Shown here: positions 1 through 7,835 of the stretch, one piece after another
Position numbering within the stretch: position 1 is the first letter of the stretch
Layout of the letters: each line of letters begins with the position of its first letter
From: Bacillota bacterium
Lineage (GTDB): Bacteria; Bacillota; UBA994; UBA5500
Length of the DNA: 64,000 bases
NCBI GenBank assembly: GCA_023436245.1
Contig: JAEZJZ010000021.1
Location: 24,398-88,397 of the forward strand
Direction of reading: 5' to 3'
Position numbers and translations under genes: made by a program
Notes under the pieces: generated by a model
Database searches by the model: none
What the model was told of the DNA's origin: nothing
Seen by the model: only the letters and a program-made list of their open reading frames with translations

Positions 1-2
1 GG

Positions 3-629
3 CCGGCGCTGCTCGGTTCGGTAGTCCTGCTGGCCTGGCTTGATCCCACGTTGGTTGTGCCGGCGTTCAGTTTCTCCTTGCTGGCCCTCCTGATCGTGCA
101 ACTGGTCGCATATGATGAGACGAAGTGGCCGGCTGCTGCCCTCGCCGTCAGCAGCTTCTTTTACCTCGGCTTGCCCCTGATTCATCTCTTGCTGCTGCGC
201 CGGGAAGCCGATGACTGGCGATTTGTCCTGCTACTCCTCTTGACCACTTGGGGGTACGACACTTTCGCCCTGTTTGCCGGCATGCGCTTTGGCAGGGTGC
301 GTCCTTGGGCAAAGATCTCTCCCAAGAAGTCAGTCGAAGGAATGTTGGGCGGCTTCCTGGGCAGTATCGGCATGTCACTGGCTGTCATTCGCTTCATTCG
401 GCCAGACATGCCCCCGACAGCTTGGTTGGGATACTCCCTGCTGCTCGGAGTCGCGGTAGGCCTGCTTGCCCACTTTGGCGATCTCACCGAATCAGCCATC
501 AAGCGGAGCTATCATGTGAAGGACTCCGGTCACTTTCTACCGGGGCACGGTGGCTTGCTGGATCGCATTGACTCAGTATTGTTTGCCTCCGTCTTTGTCT
601 ACTATTTTGCAAAATACTTGTTGCTCTGA
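3..629 (+). CDS. cdsA: Phosphatidate cytidylyltransferase (5' end outside window)
   Basis: Makes CDP-diacylglycerol from phosphatidate and CTP at the membrane, the entry step to phospholipids. The reading frame is open from base 3, so the N-terminus lies outside the window and 208 codons remain. Several hydrophobic helices are visible. The C-terminal CdsA signature is intact: SPKKSVEG followed by a Gly-rich helix, then PGHGGLLDRIDS near the end. It is followed 18 nt later by dxr, the usual Firmicutes order. Family assignment is firm; the true start cannot be seen. Confidence 0.95.
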   Translation, partial: PALLGSVVLLAWLDPTLVVPAFSFSLLALLIVQLVAYDETKWPAAALAVSSFFYLGLPLIHLLLLRREADDWRFVLLLLLTTWGYDTFALFAGMRFGRVRPWAKISPKKSVEGMLGGFLGSIGMSLAVIRFIRPDMPPTAWLGYSLLLGVAVGLLAHFGDLTESAIKRSYHVKDSGHFLPGHGGLLDRIDSVLFASVFVYYFAKYLLL

Positions 630-647
630 CGCTTTGGAGGGAAGAAT

Positions 648-1796
648 ATGGGTAGTGGTGCTAAGCGCATAGCCATTCTTGGCAGTACAGGTTCAGTTGG
701 CAGCCAGACACTGCAGGTGGCCAAGCACCTAGGCCTGCAAGTTGTTGGCCTGGTTGCGGGCAGCAATCGCCAGTTGCTAGAGCAGCAGGTGGCTCTCTTT
801 CAACCAGAGTGGGCAGTCCTGACCAACGCTGACGCTCCCACAGAGATGCGCGGCGGAACCAGATTCTGTTTTGGGTTGGATGCATTAGCTGAAATGTCGC
901 TTCATCATGGAGCTGACCTGGTGGTTGCGGCCATATCCGGGGTTGCCGGCTTGTTGCCCACCTGGAATGCGGTCGAAAGCGGAGCGACTGTCGCTCTGGC
1001 CAACAAGGAGTCACTTGTGACTGCGGGTCACATTCTGATGCCGGCAGCGAAAGCGCACGGCCATGCCCTCTTGCCGCTGGACAGTGAGCACTCCGCTCTC
1101 TGGCAATGTCTGGAGGGCCGGGACAAGGCCACGGTGCAACGACTGATTCTCACCGCATCTGGCGGTCCCTTTCGCGAGTGGCCTGCCGAGAGACTGGCGT
1201 CAGCAACGTGTCAGGAGGCTTTGGCGCACCCGACCTGGAACATGGGCGGCAAAGTGACCATAGATTCCGCAACGTTGATGAACAAGGGCTTGGAAGTGAT
1301 TGAGGCCCATTGGCTGTTTGACATTGGCTACGATCAGATCGATGTAGTTGTCCACCCCGAATCGATCGTGCATTCTCTGGTGGAATTCACGGACGGCTCA
1401 CACCTAGCGCAACTATCTTCGCCCGACATGCGTCTGCCCATCCAGGTGGCACTCTCTTATCCCGAGCGATTGGTTGCCCCGTGGCCTCGGCTTGACCTCA
1501 CGCAGGTGGGGCAGTTGACGTTCCAGCGGCCGCGGATGGACGCCTTCCCCTGCCTGGCCTTAGCCATTTCCGCCGGACGAGCCGGCAAGAGCTATCCGAT
1601 TGCGCTCAACGCTGCGAACGAGGTTGCGGTCAAGGCCTTCCAGTCTGGTCGGCTCAGCTTCTCTGGCATTGCGCGGCTGGTCGCCGCGATGCTGGACCAG
1701 CATTCTCCTGAGGTGGTTGACAGCGTTTCGCATGTGCTGCAGCTATCCCGGCGCTTGGAGGCCGAGGCTCTGGATTTGCTGGCAGAGCTGTCCTAG
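648..1796 (+). CDS. dxr: 1-deoxy-D-xylulose 5-phosphate reductoisomerase
   Basis: Converts 1-deoxyxylulose 5-phosphate to 2-C-methylerythritol 4-phosphate with NADPH, the committed step of the MEP isoprenoid pathway. The 382-aa protein has normal family length. The NADPH-binding GSTGSVG loop lies at about residues 12-18. The substrate and metal region reads NKESLVTAG, PLDSEHSA, TASGGPF and HPTWNMGGKVTIDSATLMNK, all conserved. The ATG is preceded by a GGAGGGAAG ribosome site. Together with ispG downstream it places two MEP-pathway genes in one cluster with lipid genes. Confidence 0.97.
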   Translation: MGSGAKRIAILGSTGSVGSQTLQVAKHLGLQVVGLVAGSNRQLLEQQVALFQPEWAVLTNADAPTEMRGGTRFCFGLDALAEMSLHHGADLVVAAISGVAGLLPTWNAVESGATVALANKESLVTAGHILMPAAKAHGHALLPLDSEHSALWQCLEGRDKATVQRLILTASGGPFREWPAERLASATCQEALAHPTWNMGGKVTIDSATLMNKGLEVIEAHWLFDIGYDQIDVVVHPESIVHSLVEFTDGSHLAQLSSPDMRLPIQVALSYPERLVAPWPRLDLTQVGQLTFQRPRMDAFPCLALAISAGRAGKSYPIALNAANEVAVKAFQSGRLSFSGIARLVAAMLDQHSPEVVDSVSHVLQLSRRLEAEALDLLAELS

Positions 1797-1809
1797 CCGA
1801 GTTGCAATG

Positions 1810-1848
1810 ATGCATAGATTAGGGCGAAGACGAAATGCATAGATTGGG
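1810..1848 (+). repeat. Short direct repeat between dxr and rseP
   Basis: Two copies of ATGCATAGATTRGG (1810-1823 and 1835-1848) lie 25 bp apart in the 90-bp gap between dxr and rseP. A partial match, ATGCATAGGGATT, occurs at 13429 after ribF. No function is evident. Confidence 0.5.
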
Positions 1849-1886
1849 CATATTCTGGCAAGAACCCCAGATAGGTAGGTGATTGA

Positions 1887-2912
1887 ATGACTATTCTCTT
1901 GGCCGTGATCATGATCGGTATCCTGGTTTTTGCCCATGAACTGGGGCATTTCCTGGCGGCTAAGGCGAGCGGCATCATGGTGCTGGACTTTGCCATCGGC
2001 ATGGGGCCAGTGTTGCTGTCACGCCAGGTAGGCGAGACGCGTTACTCCCTTCGCTTGCTTCCTATCGGTGGGTTTGCTCGCATGGCCGGGGAAGAAGTGG
2101 ATGAGGCGAACAACCTCATTCCAGACGACCGGCGTTATGACAAGAAGCCCTTGTTGGCTCGCGCGCTGGTCAGTATCGCTGGGCCGGCGACCAATTTTCT
2201 CCTGGCCATACTCGTCTTTTCGCTTGTGTTCATGTTCATGGGGGTGCCCTCAGATCAGCCGATAGTGGGCACGTTGTCAGCCGGCTGGCCCGCGGAACAG
2301 GCAGGCATGGCGGTCGGTGATCGCATCATCAGCATCGATGGGGCTCCGGTTGCCAGTTGGTCAGATGTGCAGCAAGAGATTGCCAAGCTCGGCGGACAAT
2401 CTGCCACAATGATGCTGGAACGCTCGGGCGAACAAATCAGCCTGCAGATCGTACCCCGCAAGGATGAGTCGACCGGTCAAGTGATGATCGGCATCGGGCC
2501 GAAGAACGACCGGTTCAGTTTCTTTGGATCGCTTCGGATGGGTTGGCGGGAGACTGTCTGGTTCACAGAGCAGATTATCAGCATTCTGACGAACATGGTT
2601 ACCGGCAAAATCCCGGCTGAGGGTGCAGGGCCGATCGGGATGATCGTGATGGTCGGTCAGGTGGCGCGCACTGGAGTGATCAACTTGCTCACTTTTGCAG
2701 CGATCATCAGCATCCAGCTCGGACTGTTCAATCTGCTGCCTATCCCGGCCTTGGATGGAAGCCGCCTGGTGTTCTTCGCCATTGAAGCAATCCGGGGGAA
2801 ACCGGTTGACCCGGAGAAGGAAAGTTTTGTACATTTCATCGGTTTTGTGCTGTTGATGGTCTTCATGGTCTTGATTACCTTCAAAGACTTGCAAAGGCTG
2901 AATATATTCTAG
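1887..2912 (+). CDS. rseP: RIP metalloprotease RseP/RasP (site-2 protease)
   Basis: Intramembrane zinc protease that cleaves anti-sigma factors and remnant signal peptides within the membrane. It has 341 aa. The zinc motif HELGH is at residues 17-21 in the first transmembrane helix. A PDZ domain spans about residues 115-190. The second metal-ligand segment NLLPIPALDG lies near residues 287-296, followed by the last membrane helices. It sits in the conserved cdsA-dxr-rseP-ispG order. B. subtilis calls the ortholog rasP. Confidence 0.95.
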   Translation: MTILLAVIMIGILVFAHELGHFLAAKASGIMVLDFAIGMGPVLLSRQVGETRYSLRLLPIGGFARMAGEEVDEANNLIPDDRRYDKKPLLARALVSIAGPATNFLLAILVFSLVFMFMGVPSDQPIVGTLSAGWPAEQAGMAVGDRIISIDGAPVASWSDVQQEIAKLGGQSATMMLERSGEQISLQIVPRKDESTGQVMIGIGPKNDRFSFFGSLRMGWRETVWFTEQIISILTNMVTGKIPAEGAGPIGMIVMVGQVARTGVINLLTFAAIISIQLGLFNLLPIPALDGSRLVFFAIEAIRGKPVDPEKESFVHFIGFVLLMVFMVLITFKDLQRLNIF

Positions 2913-2933
2913 AATGCGATGGAGAAGAGACAG

Positions 2934-4022
2934 ATGATAGAACAGATAGGTCTGCGCCGTCAGGCGCGAGAGGTGCGGATTGGCGACCTGCGCTTGGGTG
3001 GCGGGAGCGCGGTTCTCCTGCAATCGATGACTAACACCGATACGCGTGATATTGCAGGCACGAATAGGCAAGTCAGACAGCTATTTGAGGCCGGTTGTGA
3101 CCTCGTGCGTGTAGCCGTGCCCAACCGGGAGTCCGCAGTTGCCCTAGAACAGATCGTGCGCTCGGCTCCCTGCCCAATCATTGCCGATATCCACTTTGAC
3201 TACCGACTGGCAATTGCCTCGATCAAGGCCGGAGCACAGAAGATTCGTATCAATCCTGGCAACATCGGTAGCCAAGAGCGGGTGAGTCAGATCATCGCGG
3301 CTGCCAAAGCGGCCGGAGCCGCTATTAGGGTGGGGGTGAACAGCGGCTCTCTGCCGCCTGCACTGCTGCAGAAGTATGGCAGGCCAACCCCTGAGGCCTT
3401 GGTGGAAGCCGGCCTCGGCTATCTGGAGCAGTTCTCCGCCGAAGGCTTTGATCAGCTGGTCTTCTCGTTCAAGTCAAGCAGCGTGGTTGACACCATAGCA
3501 GCCTATCGCTTGGCGGCTGGGAAGATGGATTGGCCATTGCATGTGGGCGTTACCCACACTGGAACCGCCTGGCGCGGCACAATTCATTCGGCTGTCGGCA
3601 TCGGTACCGTGCTGGCATTGGGCATTGGCGAGACTGTACGCGTGACTCTCACTGCAGATCCGGTGGAAGAGGTAAGGGTCGGACTGGAACTGCTGCGATC
3701 GCTGAACCTTCGTCCCCAGGGAATTAGTGTAATTGGATGCCCGACCTGCGGGCGTACGCCCGGTGACCTAATTGGTCTGACTGAAGCCTTCGAACGCAAG
3801 GTGGCAGGTCTCGCCGGTGACTTGAAGGTGGCAATTATGGGCTGTGCCGTGAATGGACCTGGGGAAGCCAGGGAGGCAGATCTGGGACTGGCGCTTGGTC
3901 CCGGGAAAGCGCTGCTCTTCGTACGGGGGGAAATAGTCGACCAAGTGCCATTCGAGCAGGCACTGGATCGCCTCTACGTGGAAGTAGTTAAGCGAGTCGA
4001 GGATGGTCATCAGAAGCGCTAG
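2934..4022 (+). CDS. ispG: (E)-4-hydroxy-3-methylbut-2-enyl-diphosphate synthase
   Basis: [4Fe-4S] enzyme of the MEP pathway that reductively converts methylerythritol cyclodiphosphate to HMBPP. The iron-sulfur Cys residues are visible in CPTCGRTPGD and in MGCAVNGPGEA near the C-terminus. The substrate-barrel segment ADIHFDYRLA is conserved. An ATG exists at 2919, but GGAGAAGA at 2921-2928 is well spaced for the ATG at 2934, so I chose 2934 (362 aa). Only about 20 bp separate it from rseP, so co-transcription is likely. Confidence 0.95.
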   Translation: MIEQIGLRRQAREVRIGDLRLGGGSAVLLQSMTNTDTRDIAGTNRQVRQLFEAGCDLVRVAVPNRESAVALEQIVRSAPCPIIADIHFDYRLAIASIKAGAQKIRINPGNIGSQERVSQIIAAAKAAGAAIRVGVNSGSLPPALLQKYGRPTPEALVEAGLGYLEQFSAEGFDQLVFSFKSSSVVDTIAAYRLAAGKMDWPLHVGVTHTGTAWRGTIHSAVGIGTVLALGIGETVRVTLTADPVEEVRVGLELLRSLNLRPQGISVIGCPTCGRTPGDLIGLTEAFERKVAGLAGDLKVAIMGCAVNGPGEAREADLGLALGPGKALLFVRGEIVDQVPFEQALDRLYVEVVKRVEDGHQKR

Positions 4023-4034
4023 GGAGGGTAAATC

Positions 4035-4661
4035 ATGCGGACTATTGCCATCATCCCAGCTTATAACGAAGAAAAGACCATTGCCCATATCGTAGCTGCC
4101 GCCCATGCGTCAGAGCTCGTGGACGAAGTGGTTGTTGTCAACGACGGTTCGGCAGATCAAACCAGCCAAGTTGCCCAGGTGGCCGGAGCCACAGTGGTGG
4201 AAATGGGCTGTAATCGGGGCAAAGGCGCCGCCTTGCAGACTGGGCTGCAATCGACAGACAGTGATGTGATTCTATTCCTGGACGCTGACCTAATTGGCCT
4301 GACCACAGAGCATATCGATACTCTGCTCTTGCCCGTGGTTAACGGGCAAGTGGATATGACCCTTGGCATCTTCGGGAAGGGAAGAACAGCTACAGATTTA
4401 GCGCAGAAGATTACGCCTTTTCTTTCCGGTCAGCGTGCGATCAAACGAACCGTCCTGCAGCAGTTGCCCAGCATGGACGAACTAGGGTACGGGGTGGAGA
4501 TCGCATTGACACGTTTCGTGAAATCCAAAGGAATTCCCTATCAGGAAGTGATTCTGCCGGAAGTGTCTCAGGTGACCAAGGAAGAGAAGTTTGGCCTGTT
4601 GGATGGATTCACCAGGCGTTTGCGGATGTACTGGGACATCGTGCGCACACTGGCTCAGTAA
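4035..4661 (+). CDS. Family 2 glycosyltransferase
   Basis: A 208-aa soluble GT-A type transferase resembling those that make glucosyl-3-phosphoglycerate or dolichol-phosphate sugars. The N-terminal nucleotide-sugar segment IPAYNEEKTI, the VVNDGSADQT loop and the metal-binding FLDADL motif (DXD type) are clear. No membrane helix follows the catalytic domain, so it is a single-domain enzyme. The acceptor is unknown. It sits 12 nt after ispG, where many Firmicutes have proS, and may be co-transcribed with the lipid genes. Confidence 0.8.
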   Translation: MRTIAIIPAYNEEKTIAHIVAAAHASELVDEVVVVNDGSADQTSQVAQVAGATVVEMGCNRGKGAALQTGLQSTDSDVILFLDADLIGLTTEHIDTLLLPVVNGQVDMTLGIFGKGRTATDLAQKITPFLSGQRAIKRTVLQQLPSMDELGYGVEIALTRFVKSKGIPYQEVILPEVSQVTKEEKFGLLDGFTRRLRMYWDIVRTLAQ

Positions 4662-4696
4662 CTAGCCGGGACAGTCAATTGCAGGGAGTGGAAGAG

Positions 4697-5359
4697 ATGA
4701 TCTCCGAGTTGGCCATCGCGTTGCGCTTGCTGTTGGCGGCTGTTTTGGGTGGCGCGATCGGCCTGCAAAGGGAAAGTATCAACCGTCCGGCGGGTTTTCG
4801 CACCCACACCTTGGTTGCCACGGGGTCGGCGCTGGTGATGTTAGTTTCGGTCTATGGATTTGGCCAGGCAGGGCAGCTATCGGACCCGGCCAGACTAGCG
4901 GCACAGGTTGTCAGTGGCATTGGTTTTCTGGGTGCTGGAACCATCCTCAAGGAAGGCAGCACCATTCGGGGGTTGACCACTGCCGCTTCCCTGTGGGTCG
5001 TCTCCGGGATTGGTCTGGCTGTGGGCGCAGGCTTCTTCGGTGGAGCTGTGGTTGCGACGATTTTGGTCTATGTCTCACTCTCTTCTCTCGGACGGCTGGA
5101 CAAGTATCTCTTCCACCGTTCTCTCTACCACTCACTCACACTTTGGGCTATGGATCGCCCTGGTCAGTTGGGCAGAATTGCCTCGTTTGTCGGTCAATGT
5201 AATGTCTCAATTCTGAATGTGCGTCTTCGCAGGGAAGCAGACGACGAGAAGGTGCAGGTTGTGCTGCAGGTTAAGTTGCCACTGGATTACGCAGTTGATG
5301 AGTTGTGTGCAGCTCTGGCCGGTCTGGACGGGGTAACTAGTGTGTCAGCCGGTCCTTGA
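4697..5359 (+). CDS. MgtC/SapB family membrane protein
   Basis: A 220-aa protein with an N-terminal block of about five hydrophobic helices and a C-terminal ~75-aa ACT-like cytoplasmic domain. The family signature GGAIGLQRESINRPAGFRTH is present at the N-terminus, and GIGFLGAGTI and RGLTTAASLW follow in the membrane domain. MgtC relatives are linked to Mg2+ homeostasis and virulence in Salmonella; the role here is unknown. An earlier TTG at 4679 is in frame, but GGGAG at 4684 favours the ATG at 4697. Confidence 0.85.
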   Translation: MISELAIALRLLLAAVLGGAIGLQRESINRPAGFRTHTLVATGSALVMLVSVYGFGQAGQLSDPARLAAQVVSGIGFLGAGTILKEGSTIRGLTTAASLWVVSGIGLAVGAGFFGGAVVATILVYVSLSSLGRLDKYLFHRSLYHSLTLWAMDRPGQLGRIASFVGQCNVSILNVRLRREADDEKVQVVLQVKLPLDYAVDELCAALAGLDGVTSVSAGP

Positions 5360-5391
5360 CCAGTGATCCCAGCCCGTCCTCCTCCCACGGC

Positions 5392-5420
5392 TTGCAGTCG
5401 GACGGGCAGTATGGTACAAT
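5392..5420 (+). promoter_or_regulatory. Sigma-A type promoter of the rimP-ribF operon
   Basis: TTGCAG (5392-5397), a 17-bp spacer, then TACAAT (5415-5420). This is the best vegetative promoter match in the left third of the window. It lies about 210 bp upstream of rimP and leaves a long structured leader. Confidence 0.75.
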
Positions 5421-5431
5421 ACGGCTGGCAG

Positions 5432-5458
5432 AGAGTGGGGTGTTCCCACTCTTTCGCT
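5432..5458 (+). terminator. rimP leader hairpin (probable attenuator)
   Basis: AGAGTGGG (5432-5439), a 5-nt loop and CCCACTCT (5445-5452) form a perfect 8-bp stem followed by a T-rich stretch. It begins about a dozen nt after the expected transcription start. Firmicutes rimP leaders are known to carry such terminator-like hairpins, so a role in attenuation is plausible but not proven here. Confidence 0.6.
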
Positions 5459-5499
5459 TATTTGCCCTCGCGTCAGTCTTGGACGCGGAGGAACTGATC

Positions 5500-5627
5500 G
5501 CGCACTCGAGTGCGCTACGCTTTCATTGAGATCGCGGCACTACGTGCCGCTAGGAGCAAGCCGATAGTTGCTGCGCAACAATCGCTTTCATTTGAGATCG
5601 CGGCACTACGTGCCGCTGGGGGAGGTG
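5500..5627 (+). repeat. Two tandem double-hairpin elements abutting the rimP ribosome site
   Basis: Unit 1 has a perfect palindrome GCGCACTCGAGTGCGC (5500-5515) and then a GCGGCAC/GTGCCGC hairpin with loop TAC (5534-5550). Unit 2 has a GTTGC/GCAAC hairpin extended by CGAT/ATCG (5562-5584) and the same GCGGCAC hairpin (5600-5616). Both second hairpins are preceded by GAGATC and a TTTCATT linker. Unit 2 runs straight into the rimP Shine-Dalgarno. A third close copy lies before infB (7767-7830). Confidence 0.85.
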
Positions 5628-5633
5628 CGGTTC

Positions 5634-6104
5634 ATGACTAAGTCTGCAAGCATTCCAGAGATCACGCAGTTGATCGAGCCGCTTGTCCTGGAAAAAGGCT
5701 ACAGCCTGGTGGAAGTCGCCTTTGGTACAGCTTTTCGCCGTCGCACATTGACTGTGTACATAGATAAGGCTGACGGGGTGCAGGTGGCCGATTGTCAGGC
5801 GCTCGCGCGTGAGATCGGCGATCTACTGGAAGAACGTGACGCGGTTAACGGCAGTTATGTGTTGGAAGTCTCATCCCCAGGTGCAGAGCGACCCCTGAAG
5901 AGTGACCGGGACTTTCTGCATTTCCAGGGTCGCTACGCTTTGATTCGTACCAGGGAGCCGCTGCCTGACCTTGGCAAAGACGAGGTTCATGGGTTCCTGC
6001 GTGGGCTTCAGGACGGGTTTGTTCTGCTGGAGACAGAGCAGGGCCAGCACTTGCAGATCCAGAGAGAAAATGTCATCAAAGCCAGGTTGGCCATTAAGTT
6101 TTAG
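5634..6104 (+). CDS. rimP: Ribosome maturation factor RimP
   Basis: A 156-aa cytoplasmic factor needed for 30S subunit maturation. The N-terminal domain has the LVEV segment and GVQVADCQALAREIGDLLE. The SPGAERPL motif of the domain junction is present, and a small SH3-like C-terminal domain follows. An open frame extends upstream to a TTG at 5568, but that start is inside a repeat hairpin. The GGGGGAGGTG ribosome site at 5618-5627 clearly selects the ATG at 5634. It is the first gene of the rimP-nusA-ylxR-ylxQ-infB-rbfA operon. Confidence 0.95.
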   Translation: MTKSASIPEITQLIEPLVLEKGYSLVEVAFGTAFRRRTLTVYIDKADGVQVADCQALAREIGDLLEERDAVNGSYVLEVSSPGAERPLKSDRDFLHFQGRYALIRTREPLPDLGKDEVHGFLRGLQDGFVLLETEQGQHLQIQRENVIKARLAIKF

Positions 6105-6121
6105 GAGGGAGCAAGCAGGAA

Positions 6122-7171
6122 ATGAATGCTGAGTTCATCCAAGCCATTCATGATCTGGCCAAGGAGAAGGGCATAGAGGAGTCGATTCTGTTCGAAGCCA
6201 TCGAGGCTGCCTTGAGTTCAGCCTATAAGCGAAACTTTGGCACGGCTCAGAACGTGAAAATCGACATCAATCACAACACCGGAGAGATTCACGTTTATGG
6301 GCAGAGGGCGGTGGTGGAGGAGGTGGCTGATCCGACTCTGGAGATCAGCCTGACTGAAGCCCGTGAAATCAGTCCGACATACAGCCTAGGGGATGTGGTG
6401 CTGACGGAAGTGACCCCGCGCAACTTCGGTCGGATTGCGGCCCAGGCAGCCAAGCAGGTGGTAGTGCAGCGCATTCGTGAAGCTGAACGTGGTCAAGTTT
6501 ACGATGAGTACACGAATCGCGAGCAGGACATTGTCACCGGTGTGATTACTCACATTGAAGGTAAGAATGTGTTCATTGAGTTGAACAAAACCGAGGCTGT
6601 GCTGATCCCAACCGAACAAGTGCAGGGGGAGCGTTATCGGCCAGGTGACAGGCTGAAGGCCTTCATCCTGGAGGTGAAGCGTACGACCAAGGGGCCACAG
6701 ATCATCGTATCCCGCAGCCACCCAGGGTTGCTGAAGCGTCTGCTCGAGCTCGAGGTGCCCGAGATCCATGATGGAGTGGTGGAACTGCGGGGCCTGTCCC
6801 GGGAAGCCGGTTCCCGTTCAAAGATCGCCGTCTATTCCAAAGATCCTAAGGTGGATGCAGTGGGCGCGTGCGTAGGGCCTCGCGGCATGCGCATTCAGAC
6901 AATCGTCAACGAACTACGCGGCGAAAAGATCGATGTGGTCGCTTTTGACCCCGATCCGGCCAAATACGTCGCCAATGCCCTCAGTCCTGCCAAGGTTACT
7001 TCCGTCAGCACTGACGAGCCCGCCAAGGTGGCTCGGGTGATCGTTCCTGACTATCAGCTTTCCCTTGCCATCGGTAAGGAGGGGCAGAATGCCCGTCTGG
7101 CTGCCAAGATGACCACCTGGAAAATTGACATCAAGAGCGAAAGTCAGGCGGCCGAGACCGGGAGGGAGTAA
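6122..7171 (+). CDS. nusA: Transcription termination/antitermination factor NusA
   Basis: RNA polymerase-binding factor for pausing, termination and antitermination. At 349 aa it has the short Firmicutes form: N-terminal RNAP-binding domain (about 1-125), S1 domain (about 135-200), then KH1 and KH2 (about 205-345). The KH cores GACVGPRGMRIQTIVNELRG and AIGKEGQNARLAAKMT are easily seen. It lacks the C-terminal acidic repeats of the E. coli protein, as expected. It is 17 nt after rimP, and its stop codon TAA overlaps the first ATG of ylxR. Confidence 0.97.
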   Translation: MNAEFIQAIHDLAKEKGIEESILFEAIEAALSSAYKRNFGTAQNVKIDINHNTGEIHVYGQRAVVEEVADPTLEISLTEAREISPTYSLGDVVLTEVTPRNFGRIAAQAAKQVVVQRIREAERGQVYDEYTNREQDIVTGVITHIEGKNVFIELNKTEAVLIPTEQVQGERYRPGDRLKAFILEVKRTTKGPQIIVSRSHPGLLKRLLELEVPEIHDGVVELRGLSREAGSRSKIAVYSKDPKVDAVGACVGPRGMRIQTIVNELRGEKIDVVAFDPDPAKYVANALSPAKVTSVSTDEPAKVARVIVPDYQLSLAIGKEGQNARLAAKMTTWKIDIKSESQAAETGRE

Positions 7172-7173
7172 TG

Positions 7174-7449
7174 ATGAAGACGCGTAAGGTGCCTGAGCGG
7201 ATGTGTGTGGGATGCAAGACCATGCACCCAAAGCGTGAACTGCTGCGAGTAGTGCGTACCCCTGAGGGAGAAGTACTGCTTGACTTAACCGGAAAGAAAG
7301 CCGGACGAGGTGCCTATGTCTGCCCTAGCAGTGCCTGTTTGGAGTTGGCCCTGAAAGGGGATCGCTTAAGCAAGGCTTTGGAAGTAAGAGTTGAGGCGGA
7401 AATGGCCGATCGCCTGCGCCAGTCTGTGATAGAGCGAGAAAGCCAATGA
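7174..7449 (+). CDS. ylxR: YlxR (RnpM-family) RNA-binding protein
   Basis: A small basic protein of the nusA-infB operon; the Bacillus homologue is reported to bind and modulate RNase P. The family signature RMCVGC with K/R-rich surroundings, KKAGRGAYVCPS and a C-terminal ALK helix are all present in 91 aa. ATGs at 7171 and 7174 are both possible. The GGGAGGGAG site ending at 7168 fits 7174 better. The stop overlaps the ylxQ start (ATGA). Confidence 0.9.
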   Translation: MKTRKVPERMCVGCKTMHPKRELLRVVRTPEGEVLLDLTGKKAGRGAYVCPSSACLELALKGDRLSKALEVRVEAEMADRLRQSVIERESQ

Positions 7450-7772
7450 ACGACGGGTTTCTACAGTTTCTCGGGATTGCTTGGCGGGCACGCTCCCTCA
7501 TCGCTGGCGAATACCCTTGCTTACAGGCACTGAGGGCCGGTCGTGGACACTTGTTGATCGTGGCGGCCGATGCTTCCGAGAATACTGCTAAGCGTTTGCT
7601 GGCGGCTGCCGAGCATCGGGCGGTGGAGACTCACGTGGCATATAGTAAAGACGAGTTGGGACATGCCGTTGGGCAGAGTCAGCGAGCGGCACTATTGGTC
7701 GTTGACTCAGGGTTTGCCAAGAAACTGCAGCAGCTGGCCGGGCAGGGACGGGGCCCTGCCGCAGTGCGATAG
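7446..7772 (+). CDS. ylxQ: YlxQ, L7Ae/L30e-family RNA-binding protein
   Basis: A 108-aa member of the L7Ae/L30e fold, which binds kink-turn RNA; its exact role in bacteria is unsettled. It has the typical FLGIAWRARSLIAGE start and a central LLIVAADASENTAKRL. Its start overlaps the ylxR stop (ATGA at 7446). The stop codon TAG lies inside the CGATAG end of a double-hairpin repeat, so the element has probably replaced the original end of this gene. Confidence 0.9.
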   Translation: MNDGFLQFLGIAWRARSLIAGEYPCLQALRAGRGHLLIVAADASENTAKRLLAAAEHRAVETHVAYSKDELGHAVGQSQRAALLVVDSGFAKKLQQLAGQGRGPAAVR

Positions 7773-7830
7773 TTGCTGCGCAACAATCGCTTTTATTGAG
7801 ATCGCGGCACTGCGTGCCGCTGGGGAGGTG
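7767..7830 (+). repeat. Double-hairpin element between ylxQ and infB
   Basis: This is a third copy of the element found before rimP. A CGAT-A-GTTGC/GCAAC-A-ATCG hairpin (7767-7789) is followed by a TTTTATT linker, GAGATC and a GCGGCAC/GTGCCGC hairpin with loop TGC (7804-7820). It ends in TGGGGAGGTG, the infB ribosome site. It supplies the ylxQ stop codon at its left edge. Confidence 0.85.
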
Positions 7831-7835
7831 GCCGA

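Noticed and set aside
5568..5633. N-terminal extension of RimP from TTG 5568
   Set aside because: The extra codons are the two repeat hairpins and the ribosome site itself; ATG 5634 is perfectly spaced from GGGGGAGGTG.
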